From CAZEAC01 sp964510065 (lineage in GTDB: Bacteria > Bdellovibrionota_C > UBA2361 > CAIXSY01), in contig CAZEAC010000096.1 in assembly GCA_964510065.1 (NCBI GenBank), positions 1-17,875 of the forward strand: 17,875 nt of DNA, read 5' to 3'. The notes below the pieces were generated by a model that did no database searches, was not told the DNA's origin, and worked only from the letters and a program-made list of their open reading frames with translations. Positions 1 through 7,157 of the stretch are shown here, in pieces (position 1 is the first letter of the stretch; every line of letters begins with the position of its first letter). The position numbers and the translations under genes are program-made.

Positions 1-160
1 CTTGCCATATCTACTACCTCCCGTAAATGTGTAGACAATAACCAGGACGAGTCAGCTATCGGTATTCAGATTACGGCTGACAGAACCAATGGCTGAAATC
101 AACCGAGCAAACCTGACGTGCAGGCGCGTGCTAACTTCCTAGCAAGGTGAGAAATAAAAC

Positions 161-233
<73 letters not shown>

Positions 234-244
234 ATAAGTAGGGA

Positions 245-273
245 TTAGCGAAACGCTAAGGGCGGAGTATAAT
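245..273 (+). promoter_or_regulatory. possible divergent promoter for the HAD gene
   Basis: A perfect TATAAT lies at 268-273 on the plus strand, 36 bp before the GTG start at 310. A poor -35 (TTAGCG, 245-250) sits 17 bp upstream, inside the inverted repeat TTAGCG-AAA-CGCTAA. The -10 overlaps the -10 of the tRNA promoter on the other strand, so the two promoters could exclude each other. The weak -35 keeps confidence low. Confidence 0.35.
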
Positions 274-294
274 AGTGCCCCAGGATTAAATCAA
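266..294 (-). promoter_or_regulatory. sigma70-like promoter of the tRNA-Lys gene
   Basis: On the minus strand, TTGATT (289-294) and TATACT (266-271) are separated by exactly 17 bp and end about 32 bp before the mature tRNA 5' end. Transcription would start near 259 and give a short leader containing the small inverted repeat TTAGCG-AAA-CGCTAA (245-259). Seen directly by motif; activity is inferred. Confidence 0.6.
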
Positions 295-309
295 GCCGAG
301 GTTCCCGAC

Positions 310-1050
310 GTGATTATCTTTGATTTTGATGGAGTGCTGATTAACTCGGTTGACGAGGTGTTAGTCTCCGCGTTTTGCACCCTTTCAGGGGTTATAACCG
401 CCGAGCTCTCTGCGCTTCCACCCGATTACATTGCGCTATTCCGCAAGTACCGCTTCTTAGTTCAATCAGCCTCCGATATTCCGGTTCTTGCCAAGTGGTG
501 CCTCACGCAACGATCCGACGCGGGAGCACTGCCCCTTTCCAAGAAAGAGTTCTTAGGACTCCTTGAATCCGACCCGATAGCTGCACAGACACGCCGCGAG
601 CAGCTTTTCTCAATTCGAAACGAGATCGTAGAACAATTCCCCGAGGCCTGGGTAAATCTTAATAAGCCTTATCAGCCACTTTGGAAGTCACTTCAGCGCC
701 GCTCATCCGATCCACTGATAATCCTCACGCACAAAAACTGCACCGCGGTAGTTGATATCTGTCGGCATTTCGCCCTCAAAGTTGACCCTGCCAACGTTTA
801 TTCAGGAGATAGAGGACATAGTAAGATCGAAAATTTGAAGGCGATTCACCAGCGCTTTGGCCGCAACGCGCAAACATTTGTCGACGACAATGTGCATAAT
901 CTGATTGAATTACAACAGGGATTTCCTGACTTTACCGATCTTTCTTTGGCGCTCGCACTTTGGGGCTATGTTGGAAGTGCCGACGTCGCATTAGCTGCAC
1001 GTCACCGGTTTCTTACACTTACCCAGGAACAGCTTGTCGCTCGTTTTTGA
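310..1050 (+). CDS. HAD-superfamily hydrolase (phosphatase-like)
   Basis: A cytosolic protein of 246 residues that carries the four HAD motifs. Motif I is DFDGVL (nucleophile D5 and acid/base D7), motif II is the threonine of ILTHKN (T140), motif III is a lysine (K172 in GHSKIEN), and motif IV is VDDN (D192, D193). Members of this family remove phosphate from small molecules through an aspartyl-phosphate intermediate. The helical region between motifs I and II (about residues 15-130) would be the cap that sets substrate choice; it is not distinctive enough to name a substrate. The start is GTG, chosen because motif I begins at residue 5; the ribosome binding site is weak. The last 32 bp overlap the 3' end of the convergent FG-GAP gene. 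A phosphoglycolate-phosphatase-like or nucleotidase role is possible but not shown. Confidence 0.85.
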   Translation: MIIFDFDGVLINSVDEVLVSAFCTLSGVITAELSALPPDYIALFRKYRFLVQSASDIPVLAKWCLTQRSDAGALPLSKKEFLGLLESDPIAAQTRREQLFSIRNEIVEQFPEAWVNLNKPYQPLWKSLQRRSSDPLIILTHKNCTAVVDICRHFALKVDPANVYSGDRGHSKIENLKAIHQRFGRNAQTFVDDNVHNLIELQQGFPDFTDLSLALALWGYVGSADVALAARHRFLTLTQEQLVARF

Positions 1051-2929
1051 AGGCAATCGATCCCGAACATCGTACCTGAGGCGCACGCCGGCGGATAAGT
1101 GCCCGAGCTCTCCTACGACGATGCTTGGCAATATGCTGCACCGAGGGCTCTTCAGAAATGACCTGCGAGAAAAGATCGAGCCACTGCTCAAGGCTCAGGC
1201 CGCTCGAATCTACTCCACAGTTAAGATACCGCCCGGCAATATTCGAGCGAATTTCGTTGCCCGCGCAGCTTAGTCTCGCGCGAAGATACAACGCGGGGAC
1301 CGCACCTTCTACGCTACAGATTCTCGGCATATTCGGCGCAGAAAACAGGAAGCGCTCTCTACTTCCTTGAGCAGTCTCGCGTCGAATAACTCTGGGCGGA
1401 ACCGCGACATTCCCTGCGACGATCTTGGCGTCAAGCGAAATCTCACATCCTGCCTGCGCAGCAACATCTGGCTCGACGCGCCCACGCAATGTGCCAAGTT
1501 CCGAAATACTAAAACTAAGATCAAGCTGAGACGGAGGCAGCGGAGTTGCACTCGGCGTTGGCGTCGGCAATGGGTTTCCCTGAAGAAGCACGATGCTACC
1601 AGAGAGCGCACCGGACCCATTACGCAAACTCCCCGCGACAAGATCCGATATTCCATCCGAGTTGAAATTGCAGCTTTTCGCGGCAAGGCCATTTCCAAAT
1701 CGCATTGAATTCGGCGGAGTAACGGCGCCCTGAAGCACCTGAAGTCGCGGGCAGGCAGCGTTCACCGAATCGTAACTGTGAATATGAACCGCGCCTGCAT
1801 CAACGATTCCCGCGCCTGTTACGCTGTCTGTTGCGCGCCACGTAGGATCGCCAATTGCGAACTCAGGGATGCCGTCGCCTGTCAGATCGCCTAAACTTGC
1901 ACCGATAGCGCCAAATTGCGACGCACCGGATGACCCGACGATATCGCATAGGAGTTGTGGATTCGCGGACGTGAGGCTTGCCCCGGAGTATAACATCGCG
2001 TGCCCCGGACCGAGAGTACTCGGATCGACAACACCGACGAGAAGATCGTGAACACCATCAAGGTTTACGTCACCCACATCGGTAAGCGACTCGCCGAATC
2101 TCAGCCCAGGCGCCAAGCCATCAATCTTTCCAATCACCAGATCATTTGACGGCGAGTAAATCGTAACACCACCAACCGAAGTCCCACCGCCGTTCTTGCG
2201 GCGTGGCGCGCCAGCAAGTACCTCGGGCTCGCCATCAGCATTGAGATCAGGAAATCCAAGAATACAATAGCCAAGCCCCTCCTTCGTCGTGGCGGGACCA
2301 TCAAGTTGTCGCAAGAGCACGAAGCTTGGCGAGATAAAATAGTAGAAGTAAACTGCGCCGTCTAACCCAAGGGTATCGGGTGCGCCAACCATAAGCGTCC
2401 GTCGCGGGATACCACCATAGGTAACTACTCCAAGCTCTTCAACGGCCCACCCAAAGTTCAGGGCTAGCGCCGGTGCCGGATGCGTAGCGAGGATGCTGCC
2501 AGTCACGGAATTAGCGAGATACACGGCGCCTTGGGCTCCTCCCGGGGCGCCGATGAAAATATCAGGAACGCTATCGCCCGAAACATCACTCACAAACGTA
2601 ACCGCAGCACCGAAGCGTTCGTTTCCGACAAAGACACTTCCCGGCATTGAAACTGTAGCGGTACTCATTCGCGAAACAGCATCAAAAAGCTTCACTTCGC
2701 CCACATCGGTGGTTGCAACAACTGAAACGCCAGGACTTCCCACCGCTATTTGCGGACCATTACAGGCAAGAGCCGCGCCATATCTCGCCCCTGCACTGAC
2801 ACCAAATTCCTCGTGGACTGGACTTAGCAAATTATTTTGCGCTACCGCGGAGAAAGGGAAAACGGCGGCGCCTATAAACAGGACCACATACGTAATTCCG
2901 CAAAGGAAAAAGACTATAATTTTATGCAT
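1019..2929 (-). CDS. secreted FG-GAP (integrin alpha-like) beta-propeller protein
   Basis: A 636-residue exported protein of unknown role. Residues 1-30 are a signal peptide (hydrophobic core, likely cleavage AVA|QN). About seven FG-GAP blades follow, with FG/YG turns near residues 49, 106, 159, 219, 278, 339 and 411. Five blades carry calcium-loop-like DxxxDxxxD/E segments (for example DLNADGEPE 228-236, DVNLDGVHD 287-295, DLTGDGIPE 348-356), so a seven-bladed calcium-binding propeller is likely. A Pro/Thr linker (PTPTPSATPLPP, 455-466) leads to a beta-rich domain with five cysteines (about 468-571). The end is strikingly basic (HRRRRARALIRRR, 603-615). Such proteins usually bind ligands at the cell surface. 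The gene is divergent from the PQQ-propeller gene and overlaps the HAD gene by 32 bp at the 3' end. No clear Shine-Dalgarno sequence precedes the ATG. Confidence 0.85.
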   Translation of the reverse strand: MHKIIVFFLCGITYVVLFIGAAVFPFSAVAQNNLLSPVHEEFGVSAGARYGAALACNGPQIAVGSPGVSVVATTDVGEVKLFDAVSRMSTATVSMPGSVFVGNERFGAAVTFVSDVSGDSVPDIFIGAPGGAQGAVYLANSVTGSILATHPAPALALNFGWAVEELGVVTYGGIPRRTLMVGAPDTLGLDGAVYFYYFISPSFVLLRQLDGPATTKEGLGYCILGFPDLNADGEPEVLAGAPRRKNGGGTSVGGVTIYSPSNDLVIGKIDGLAPGLRFGESLTDVGDVNLDGVHDLLVGVVDPSTLGPGHAMLYSGASLTSANPQLLCDIVGSSGASQFGAIGASLGDLTGDGIPEFAIGDPTWRATDSVTGAGIVDAGAVHIHSYDSVNAACPRLQVLQGAVTPPNSMRFGNGLAAKSCNFNSDGISDLVAGSLRNGSGALSGSIVLLQGNPLPTPTPSATPLPPSQLDLSFSISELGTLRGRVEPDVAAQAGCEISLDAKIVAGNVAVPPRVIRRETAQGSRERFLFSAPNMPRICSVEGAVPALYLRARLSCAGNEIRSNIAGRYLNCGVDSSGLSLEQWLDLFSQVISEEPSVQHIAKHRRRRARALIRRRAPQVRCSGSIAFKNERQAVPG

Positions 2930-3073
2930 CGAAGAAAAATTTGCGCGAGAAATTTCCTGTGAATAAGATGATCGGCAGCAACTCTGGGGACGAGCAAATC
3001 TTGAAGCGGCGCGAATTGTCTACCAATTTGAGAGATACCGTTCTAGACTCGGCCTATTTACTATAATTTTATG
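2913..3073. repeat. 14-bp direct repeat flanking the divergent gene starts
   Basis: The 14-mer ACTATAATTTTATG occurs exactly at 2913-2926 and again at 3060-3073, 147 bp apart. The first copy lies in the first codons of the minus-strand FG-GAP gene; the second contains the ATG of the plus-strand propeller gene and a TATAAT hexamer (3062-3067). Seen directly; its origin (local duplication, shared promoter element or chance) is unknown. Confidence 0.6.
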
Positions 3074-4651
3074 TGTTCTAAAATTTTTACCTTCCTCGCA
3101 TGTTACGTAAGGCCCTGGCTGTGTTTCGCGGTTGTCCTCGTAATCGCCCTGTTTAATGCACCTTCTCCGACTCTGAGCCAGAGTCCTAGCTTTGCTCCTG
3201 AAATAAACCTTGCCAAGCGTAAGCGCACCCTCACCTTTCGTTTCAGTAACAGCCAAGACGGCTGCATCTTCAAGCTCTTTGCTGCAGGGAGCCCAGATCA
3301 GTTGGCTACGCGCGTCAAACAGGGAGATTTTTTATTTCAAGATAAGGCGACAGTTGGAGAAAATGAATTTGTTGCGCGGCGTCTCGCCTCAATTAAACGC
3401 GCACGACTTTCGGCAAAGGTCTTCGCTTATTTCACCGCTTCGATTGACTGTCCGTCTTCAAGTATAGCTTCGACTCAAATAAGGCTTCGCCTTGCGGTGA
3501 GCGCACGTGGCGGCAAAGGCAGCGTGGCACTTTGGATTAAAGATTTGCGGCATAAACTCGGCCCTACCGCACTTTCGCTTTCGCTTGTTGATGCTTTTCC
3601 CGCTCTTGAATTCAGCGCGCCGATTGACATTCAGTCGCCTACGGACAACAGCGCAAGGCTTTTTATAGTCGAACAAGGGGGAACAATTCGCGTACTCAGC
3701 AACACGACCGCAGGCGCGCAGAACAAACTCTTTCTTGATCTCGGCAATAAAACCAATGCGTCGGGAGAACAGGGGCTACTTTCAATGGCTTTCCATCCGA
3801 AATTCGCGAATAATCGCCGCTTCTTCGTGCACTATTCACGCCAAAGCGACGGCGCAACGATAATTGCAGAATACAAAGCCAGCGCGCAGGATCCTAATCA
3901 AGCTGACTTGAGTAGCGAAAGAATTATTCTCACTCAATCTCAGCCTTTCTCAAACCATAACGGGGGTCAGATTACTTTTGGCCCGGATGGTTTTCTCTAT
4001 ATTGCGCTCGGCGATGGAGGAAGTGGCGGAGATCCACAGGGAAATGGCCAGAACCGTAAGACACTCCTCGGAAAGATTCTTCGAATCAATGTCGATTCGT
4101 CAAGCGACTCACGCGAGTACGCAATTCCCGCGAGTAACCCCTATGCCAACAACAGCTCCGGGTTCCGCGAGGAGATTTATGCCTACGGACTTCGAAATCC
4201 GTGGAAGATCAGTTTCGATAGTTTTTTGGGTGTGCTCTATGCCGCAGATGTTGGACAAGGCAGGATTGAGGAGGTTGACATCATCGAATCAGGAAAAAAC
4301 TACGGCTGGAACACCATGGAAGGCGATCAGTGTTACGATCCACCGGACGCCTGCGATCAAGCAGGGCTCACTTTGCCGATCGCCAGTTACACACACGCCG
4401 TCGGCAACTCCATCACCGGTGGCTATGTCTACCGCGGCTCAGCCATCCCCAGCCTTGTCGGCAACTATGTTTACGGCGATTTTGGGAGCGGGAAGATCTT
4501 CGCGCTTGAGAAAATAGGTGCGACCTATCAGGTATCAAATTTGCTCTCGTCCGGCCTGGCAATCTCAACGTTCGGCGTAGACGCCAGTGGCGAGCTCTAT
4601 GTAGCAGATTATTCGGGCGGGAAGGTCTACAGATTCAGCACCGCGGAATAA
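3071..4651 (+). CDS. secreted PQQ-dependent glucose/sorbosone dehydrogenase-like protein
   Basis: A 526-residue exported protein of the GSDH (soluble PQQ glucose dehydrogenase / sorbosone dehydrogenase / Hedgehog-interacting-like) propeller family. Residues 1-36 are a signal peptide. Residues 40-155 form an extra N-terminal beta-rich domain with two cysteines (C65, C127), not part of the core fold. The six-bladed propeller spans about 170-526, with family hallmarks LFIVEQGGTIRV, GEQGLLSMAFHP, SNHNGGQITFGPDGFLYIALGDGG (297-316 region; H296 matches the catalytic His of the soluble enzyme), YGLRNPWKISFD (R375) and YGWNTMEG. PQQ-dependent oxidation of a sugar in the periplasm is the family role; the PQQ ligands cannot all be confirmed by eye, so it may be a non-catalytic relative. 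No clear Shine-Dalgarno sequence; a TATAAT abuts the ATG. A lipoprotein gene follows 77 bp downstream. Confidence 0.85.
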   Translation: MCSKIFTFLACYVRPWLCFAVVLVIALFNAPSPTLSQSPSFAPEINLAKRKRTLTFRFSNSQDGCIFKLFAAGSPDQLATRVKQGDFLFQDKATVGENEFVARRLASIKRARLSAKVFAYFTASIDCPSSSIASTQIRLRLAVSARGGKGSVALWIKDLRHKLGPTALSLSLVDAFPALEFSAPIDIQSPTDNSARLFIVEQGGTIRVLSNTTAGAQNKLFLDLGNKTNASGEQGLLSMAFHPKFANNRRFFVHYSRQSDGATIIAEYKASAQDPNQADLSSERIILTQSQPFSNHNGGQITFGPDGFLYIALGDGGSGGDPQGNGQNRKTLLGKILRINVDSSSDSREYAIPASNPYANNSSGFREEIYAYGLRNPWKISFDSFLGVLYAADVGQGRIEEVDIIESGKNYGWNTMEGDQCYDPPDACDQAGLTLPIASYTHAVGNSITGGYVYRGSAIPSLVGNYVYGDFGSGKIFALEKIGATYQVSNLLSSGLAISTFGVDASGELYVADYSGGKVYRFSTAE

Positions 4652-4728
4652 TCGATACGACTGGCGCTTGGGCGAAAGCATGTGAGGCCAAACTGACTGT
4701 TGCGAGGCTACCTTGCTTAACGACATTC

Positions 4729-5355
4729 ATGAAAACCGAAATGGGCCGTACCTCCGGGGCGCAGCGGGGCAAACACGCACCAAGCCGAAGCTTGCTTAGA
4801 TGCGCTACCTTTGGAGCCACTTGGCTGCTCGTAGCCGGGTGCTCCAAGTTCAGCGATACTCCAGGCTCCAGCGAAAACGATTTTGGAAGGACCGTTAACG
4901 GGATCTCGGCGGTAATCTCTGGGATTGTGGCGCAGAAGATCGCCACTAATTCAAACTTCCATCTTACCGTGCAGAAACCGGGGTGGAGCGATGCCACCGT
5001 CCATGGAAGTACTCGCTCGAACTCAATTATAAGTACCGTGGACCTCTCACTTTCAAGCGCAAGTTTCAACGCGAACGGAGAAATTGGAGCAATGAACGGA
5101 AAAGTCGATAAATCAGAATGGGACTGGAAAGTCACGCAAACTTCCCCCTCACGCTGGAATATTGGACGGGCGCTTTTTAAGTTTGATCACACGCTCGATC
5201 TCACGGTGGAAAACGGTACCATCCGCGGCGAATTAGCCCGCACAACAAGCTTTAACTGGTCAATTAAAGGCAGCTACACAAGCAATCACGTTGAAATGAC
5301 AATATCGACAGGTCCTTTTGATCCAAACTTTAGCATTAGTGGCACCATTCAATAA
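4729..5355 (+). CDS. hypothetical lipoprotein
   Basis: A 208-residue protein of no recognised family. After a basic stretch the N-terminus has a short hydrophobic segment ending in the lipobox LVAGC (C38, followed by Ser-Lys), so it should be lipid-anchored; Ser at +2 favours the outer membrane if the usual Lol rule applies. The mature part (about 170 residues) is rich in Ser, Thr and Asn with alternating patterns such as SFNWSIKGSYTS that suggest an all-beta domain, and it contains no cysteine beyond the lipidated one. The signal region before the hydrophobic core is long (about 20 residues), so the true start may lie inside it, for example at Met5. It follows the PQQ-propeller gene by 77 bp without a visible terminator and may be co-transcribed. 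Confidence 0.65.
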   Translation: MKTEMGRTSGAQRGKHAPSRSLLRCATFGATWLLVAGCSKFSDTPGSSENDFGRTVNGISAVISGIVAQKIATNSNFHLTVQKPGWSDATVHGSTRSNSIISTVDLSLSSASFNANGEIGAMNGKVDKSEWDWKVTQTSPSRWNIGRALFKFDHTLDLTVENGTIRGELARTTSFNWSIKGSYTSNHVEMTISTGPFDPNFSISGTIQ

Positions 5356-5397
5356 AAATAACGACAACTCTCCAGAGAAAACCTACCTGCGCACTTG

Positions 5398-5427
5398 TTA
5401 ACAATAAGCCTCGTTCTGTGCTAGTCT
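5398..5427 (+). promoter_or_regulatory. candidate promoter of the Cys-rich/rsmC-like/GT51 run
   Basis: TTAACA (5398-5403, five of six consensus bases) and an extended -10 TGC-TAGTCT (hexamer 5422-5427) are spaced 18 bp apart. The predicted start near 5434 gives a leader of about 45 nt before the ATG at 5479. In that leader CCTAC (5452-5456) and GTAGG (5462-5466) can pair, partly covering the AGGAAAG ribosome binding site (5464-5470). Confidence 0.4.
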
Positions 5428-5478
5428 GCTATTCCCACGAGAAAGGAGTACCCTACCCGCTGTAGGAAAGTACATATT

Positions 5479-6075
5479 ATGCCTCTAAGATTTCGCGTTC
5501 GCCCAAATCGCTACCATTCGTCGCCGACGTGGGCGATACTTTTTATTGCCGCCGTATTTGCACAAAGCGCTTTGGCCGGCGACTTTGCCGAGGCACTTCC
5601 TCGCTGCACCGACAGCGACAGCTCCCAGTGCAAGGAAGAGTGTCGAAAAGAGTTCGCTGATGCATTCACCCATTGCACTCGACAGTGCCTCGCAAAGCGC
5701 TGCGACCCCAGTCCGCCAAAAGATCAAAGCTCGGATTTTGCCGAACAGGACAGTTCATGCGTCGAATTCGAGTCAGCAAGCTGCAAAAAGGATTGTAGCG
5801 GAGAGGGTTCGGCGTACGAAAGCCGCTGCCGGCGTAGCTGCTTGCAATCGCGGTGTCCAGAGGCAGCTCCACTTGAACTTACCAAGGAGGCGGCCGATCC
5901 TGGCATTATCGGCTGCGAGCGGTGTCGCGAGCGAAATCTTGAAGATTGTAAACGCGGCTGCCTTGCCGGAAGTACTAGCTTTGACGGAAAGTTCCCTGGG
6001 CTTTATCATCTGGGCTGCGAGAAACTGTGCGTAATGGCCGCGTGCACTGAAAGCTGCGGCTCGAGAATACCCTGA
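5479..6075 (+). CDS. secreted protein with three tandem six-cysteine modules
   Basis: A 198-residue exported protein not assigned to any family. A signal peptide (residues 1-33, cleavage ALA|GD) is followed by three repeats with the pattern C-x7-C-x3-C-x10-C-x3-C-x4-C. Module 1 uses C43, C51, C55, C66, C70, C75; module 2 uses C94, C102, C106, C117, C121, C126 with identical spacing; module 3 uses C149, C157, C161, C180, C184, C189, its central gap widened to 18. Each module holds a pair of CxxxC motifs separated by 10 residues, as in disulfide-stapled helical hairpins. The periplasm would be the oxidising site for these bonds. A good ribosome binding site (AGGAAAG, 8 nt before ATG) supports the start. 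The next gene begins 2 nt after the stop, so the two are probably co-transcribed. Scaffold, inhibitor or metal-binding roles are all open. Confidence 0.75.
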   Translation: MPLRFRVRPNRYHSSPTWAILFIAAVFAQSALAGDFAEALPRCTDSDSSQCKEECRKEFADAFTHCTRQCLAKRCDPSPPKDQSSDFAEQDSSCVEFESASCKKDCSGEGSAYESRCRRSCLQSRCPEAAPLELTKEAADPGIIGCERCRERNLEDCKRGCLAGSTSFDGKFPGLYHLGCEKLCVMAACTESCGSRIP

Positions 6076-6077
6076 CC

Positions 6078-7109
6078 ATGGCGAACCTTGCGCTGTCTAC
6101 TCTTATTGCGTTCCTAAAAGCTAACGCGAAACTAGTTCCAGAAATCGGAACGATTGCATTTCTCCGCGCCGAGGCAGATCCGGGGCTTTGCGTGCTTCCG
6201 ATGGAAAGGCTTTATGCCTATCAAACCTTTAAGCCGCTGGCACTGACGCTTCGCACGCTGGGATTCGACGTTACCCATGAACTCCCCAAGCGCGCTGCTA
6301 TGGTGCTCGCCATTCCGACAAAACAGAAACGTGAAAGTCTTGCAATGATAGCCAATGCTGGGCTGCTCCTCGAAACGAGCGGCGTCATTGTCGTCGCCTG
6401 CGAAAACCATCGCGGTGCACGTTCCTACCGCGAGGCACTTCACGATCTCTTTGGTGAGGTCGAGTCCTGGAGTAAGAACCACTGCATTGTAGCATGGGCG
6501 CGGAAGGACCCGACACGCTTCGACGAAAAGCTTGCCGACGAGTGGCAACGCGCCGGACGTCCGCAAAATATTCCGGAAACCTCACACCTTTCGCAGCCGG
6601 GAGTTTTCTCATGGAATGAGATAGACGAAGGCAGCGCGCTGCTTGCAGCAAAGATTCCAGCAACTCTGTCTGGACATGGCGCAGATTTTGGCGCGGGGAC
6701 TGGCTATCTAAGCATGGCGGCGTTGCGCCGGACAACGCAAGTAGACTCTTTGGCACTTTATGAAGCCGAGTATCTCGCGCTCGACTGCGCGAGGAAGAAT
6801 CTTGAAGCGCTTGCGAGTCACGCGCTACTTTCGTACCACTGGTCAGATCTTGTTCAGGAGCCCCCCGGTCAGCAATATGATTGGATTTTGATGAACCCGC
6901 CCTGCCACGACGCTCGAGAACTTGATATGGAACTAGGCCAAAAATTTGTGGAGCGGGCGTATCAAGCTCTCCGCGACAAGGGAAAGCTCTACATGGTCGG
7001 GAATGCTCACCTTGGCTACGAAAGGTCACTGCGCTCACGTTTCACCAATGTTGACGTCGACAACTCCAATCCGCGTTTCACGATATTTATCGCCTCGAAA
7101 GGAGCATGA
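6078..7109 (+). CDS. RsmC/RlmG-like rRNA (guanine-N2)-methyltransferase
   Basis: A 343-residue cytosolic class I SAM-dependent methyltransferase, the same length as E. coli RsmC. The C-terminal catalytic half has SAM motif I GADFGAGTGYLS (201-212), an acidic motif II region (YEAEYLALDCARKNLEAL), and the N6/N2-methyltransferase motif NPPCH (273-277, NPPFH in RsmC), followed by the family-typical GKLYMVGNAHLGY. The N-terminal half (about 1-170) resembles the degenerate methyltransferase-like domain of RsmC/RlmG in size and layout. The family methylates guanine N2 in rRNA (G1207 of 16S or G1835 of 23S in E. coli); which site is used here cannot be told. It starts 2 nt after the Cys-rich gene, an odd partner for an rRNA enzyme, and its stop overlaps a 15-codon ORF leading to the GT51 gene. 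Confidence 0.85.
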   Translation: MANLALSTLIAFLKANAKLVPEIGTIAFLRAEADPGLCVLPMERLYAYQTFKPLALTLRTLGFDVTHELPKRAAMVLAIPTKQKRESLAMIANAGLLLETSGVIVVACENHRGARSYREALHDLFGEVESWSKNHCIVAWARKDPTRFDEKLADEWQRAGRPQNIPETSHLSQPGVFSWNEIDEGSALLAAKIPATLSGHGADFGAGTGYLSMAALRRTTQVDSLALYEAEYLALDCARKNLEALASHALLSYHWSDLVQEPPGQQYDWILMNPPCHDARELDMELGQKFVERAYQALRDKGKLYMVGNAHLGYERSLRSRFTNVDVDNSNPRFTIFIASKGA

Positions 7110-7157
7110 ATGACGCACTCGCAACACTTTTCGGCTTTTGATGAGGACTCGCTTTGA
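7110..7157 (+). CDS. possible 15-codon leader minigene
   Basis: ATG at 7110 opens a 15-codon frame (MTHSQHFSAFDEDSL) with a strong AAAGGAG site (7098-7104) 5 nt upstream. Its TGA (7155-7157) overlaps the TTG start (7154-7156) of the GT51 gene, the arrangement expected for translational coupling. An alternative ATG at 7106 gives an 11-codon frame ending in two tandem TGA codons. It may simply be a translated spacer; conservation would decide. Confidence 0.3.
   Translation: MTHSQHFSAFDEDSL
7143..7147 (+). promoter_or_regulatory. ribosome binding site deciding the TTG start of the GT51 gene
   Basis: GAGGA stands 6 nt before the TTG at 7154. No ATG or GTG lies upstream in this frame after the tandem TGA codons at 7139-7144, and the next in-frame candidate (a GTG a few codons in) lacks such a site, so TTG is preferred. 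Confidence 0.5.

Noticed and set aside
1..160. Gene at the left edge
   Set aside because: Only very short frames (for example 17 codons from ATG near 90) without ribosome binding sites are present; nothing supportable is seen.
2493..2966. 157-codon plus-strand frame within the FG-GAP gene
   Set aside because: It lies antisense to clear FG-GAP blades and has no recognisable domain.
6385..7038. 217-codon minus-strand frame opposite the RsmC-like gene
   Set aside because: The plus strand encodes an intact methyltransferase with all motifs; the antisense frame is Arg/Ser-rich noise.
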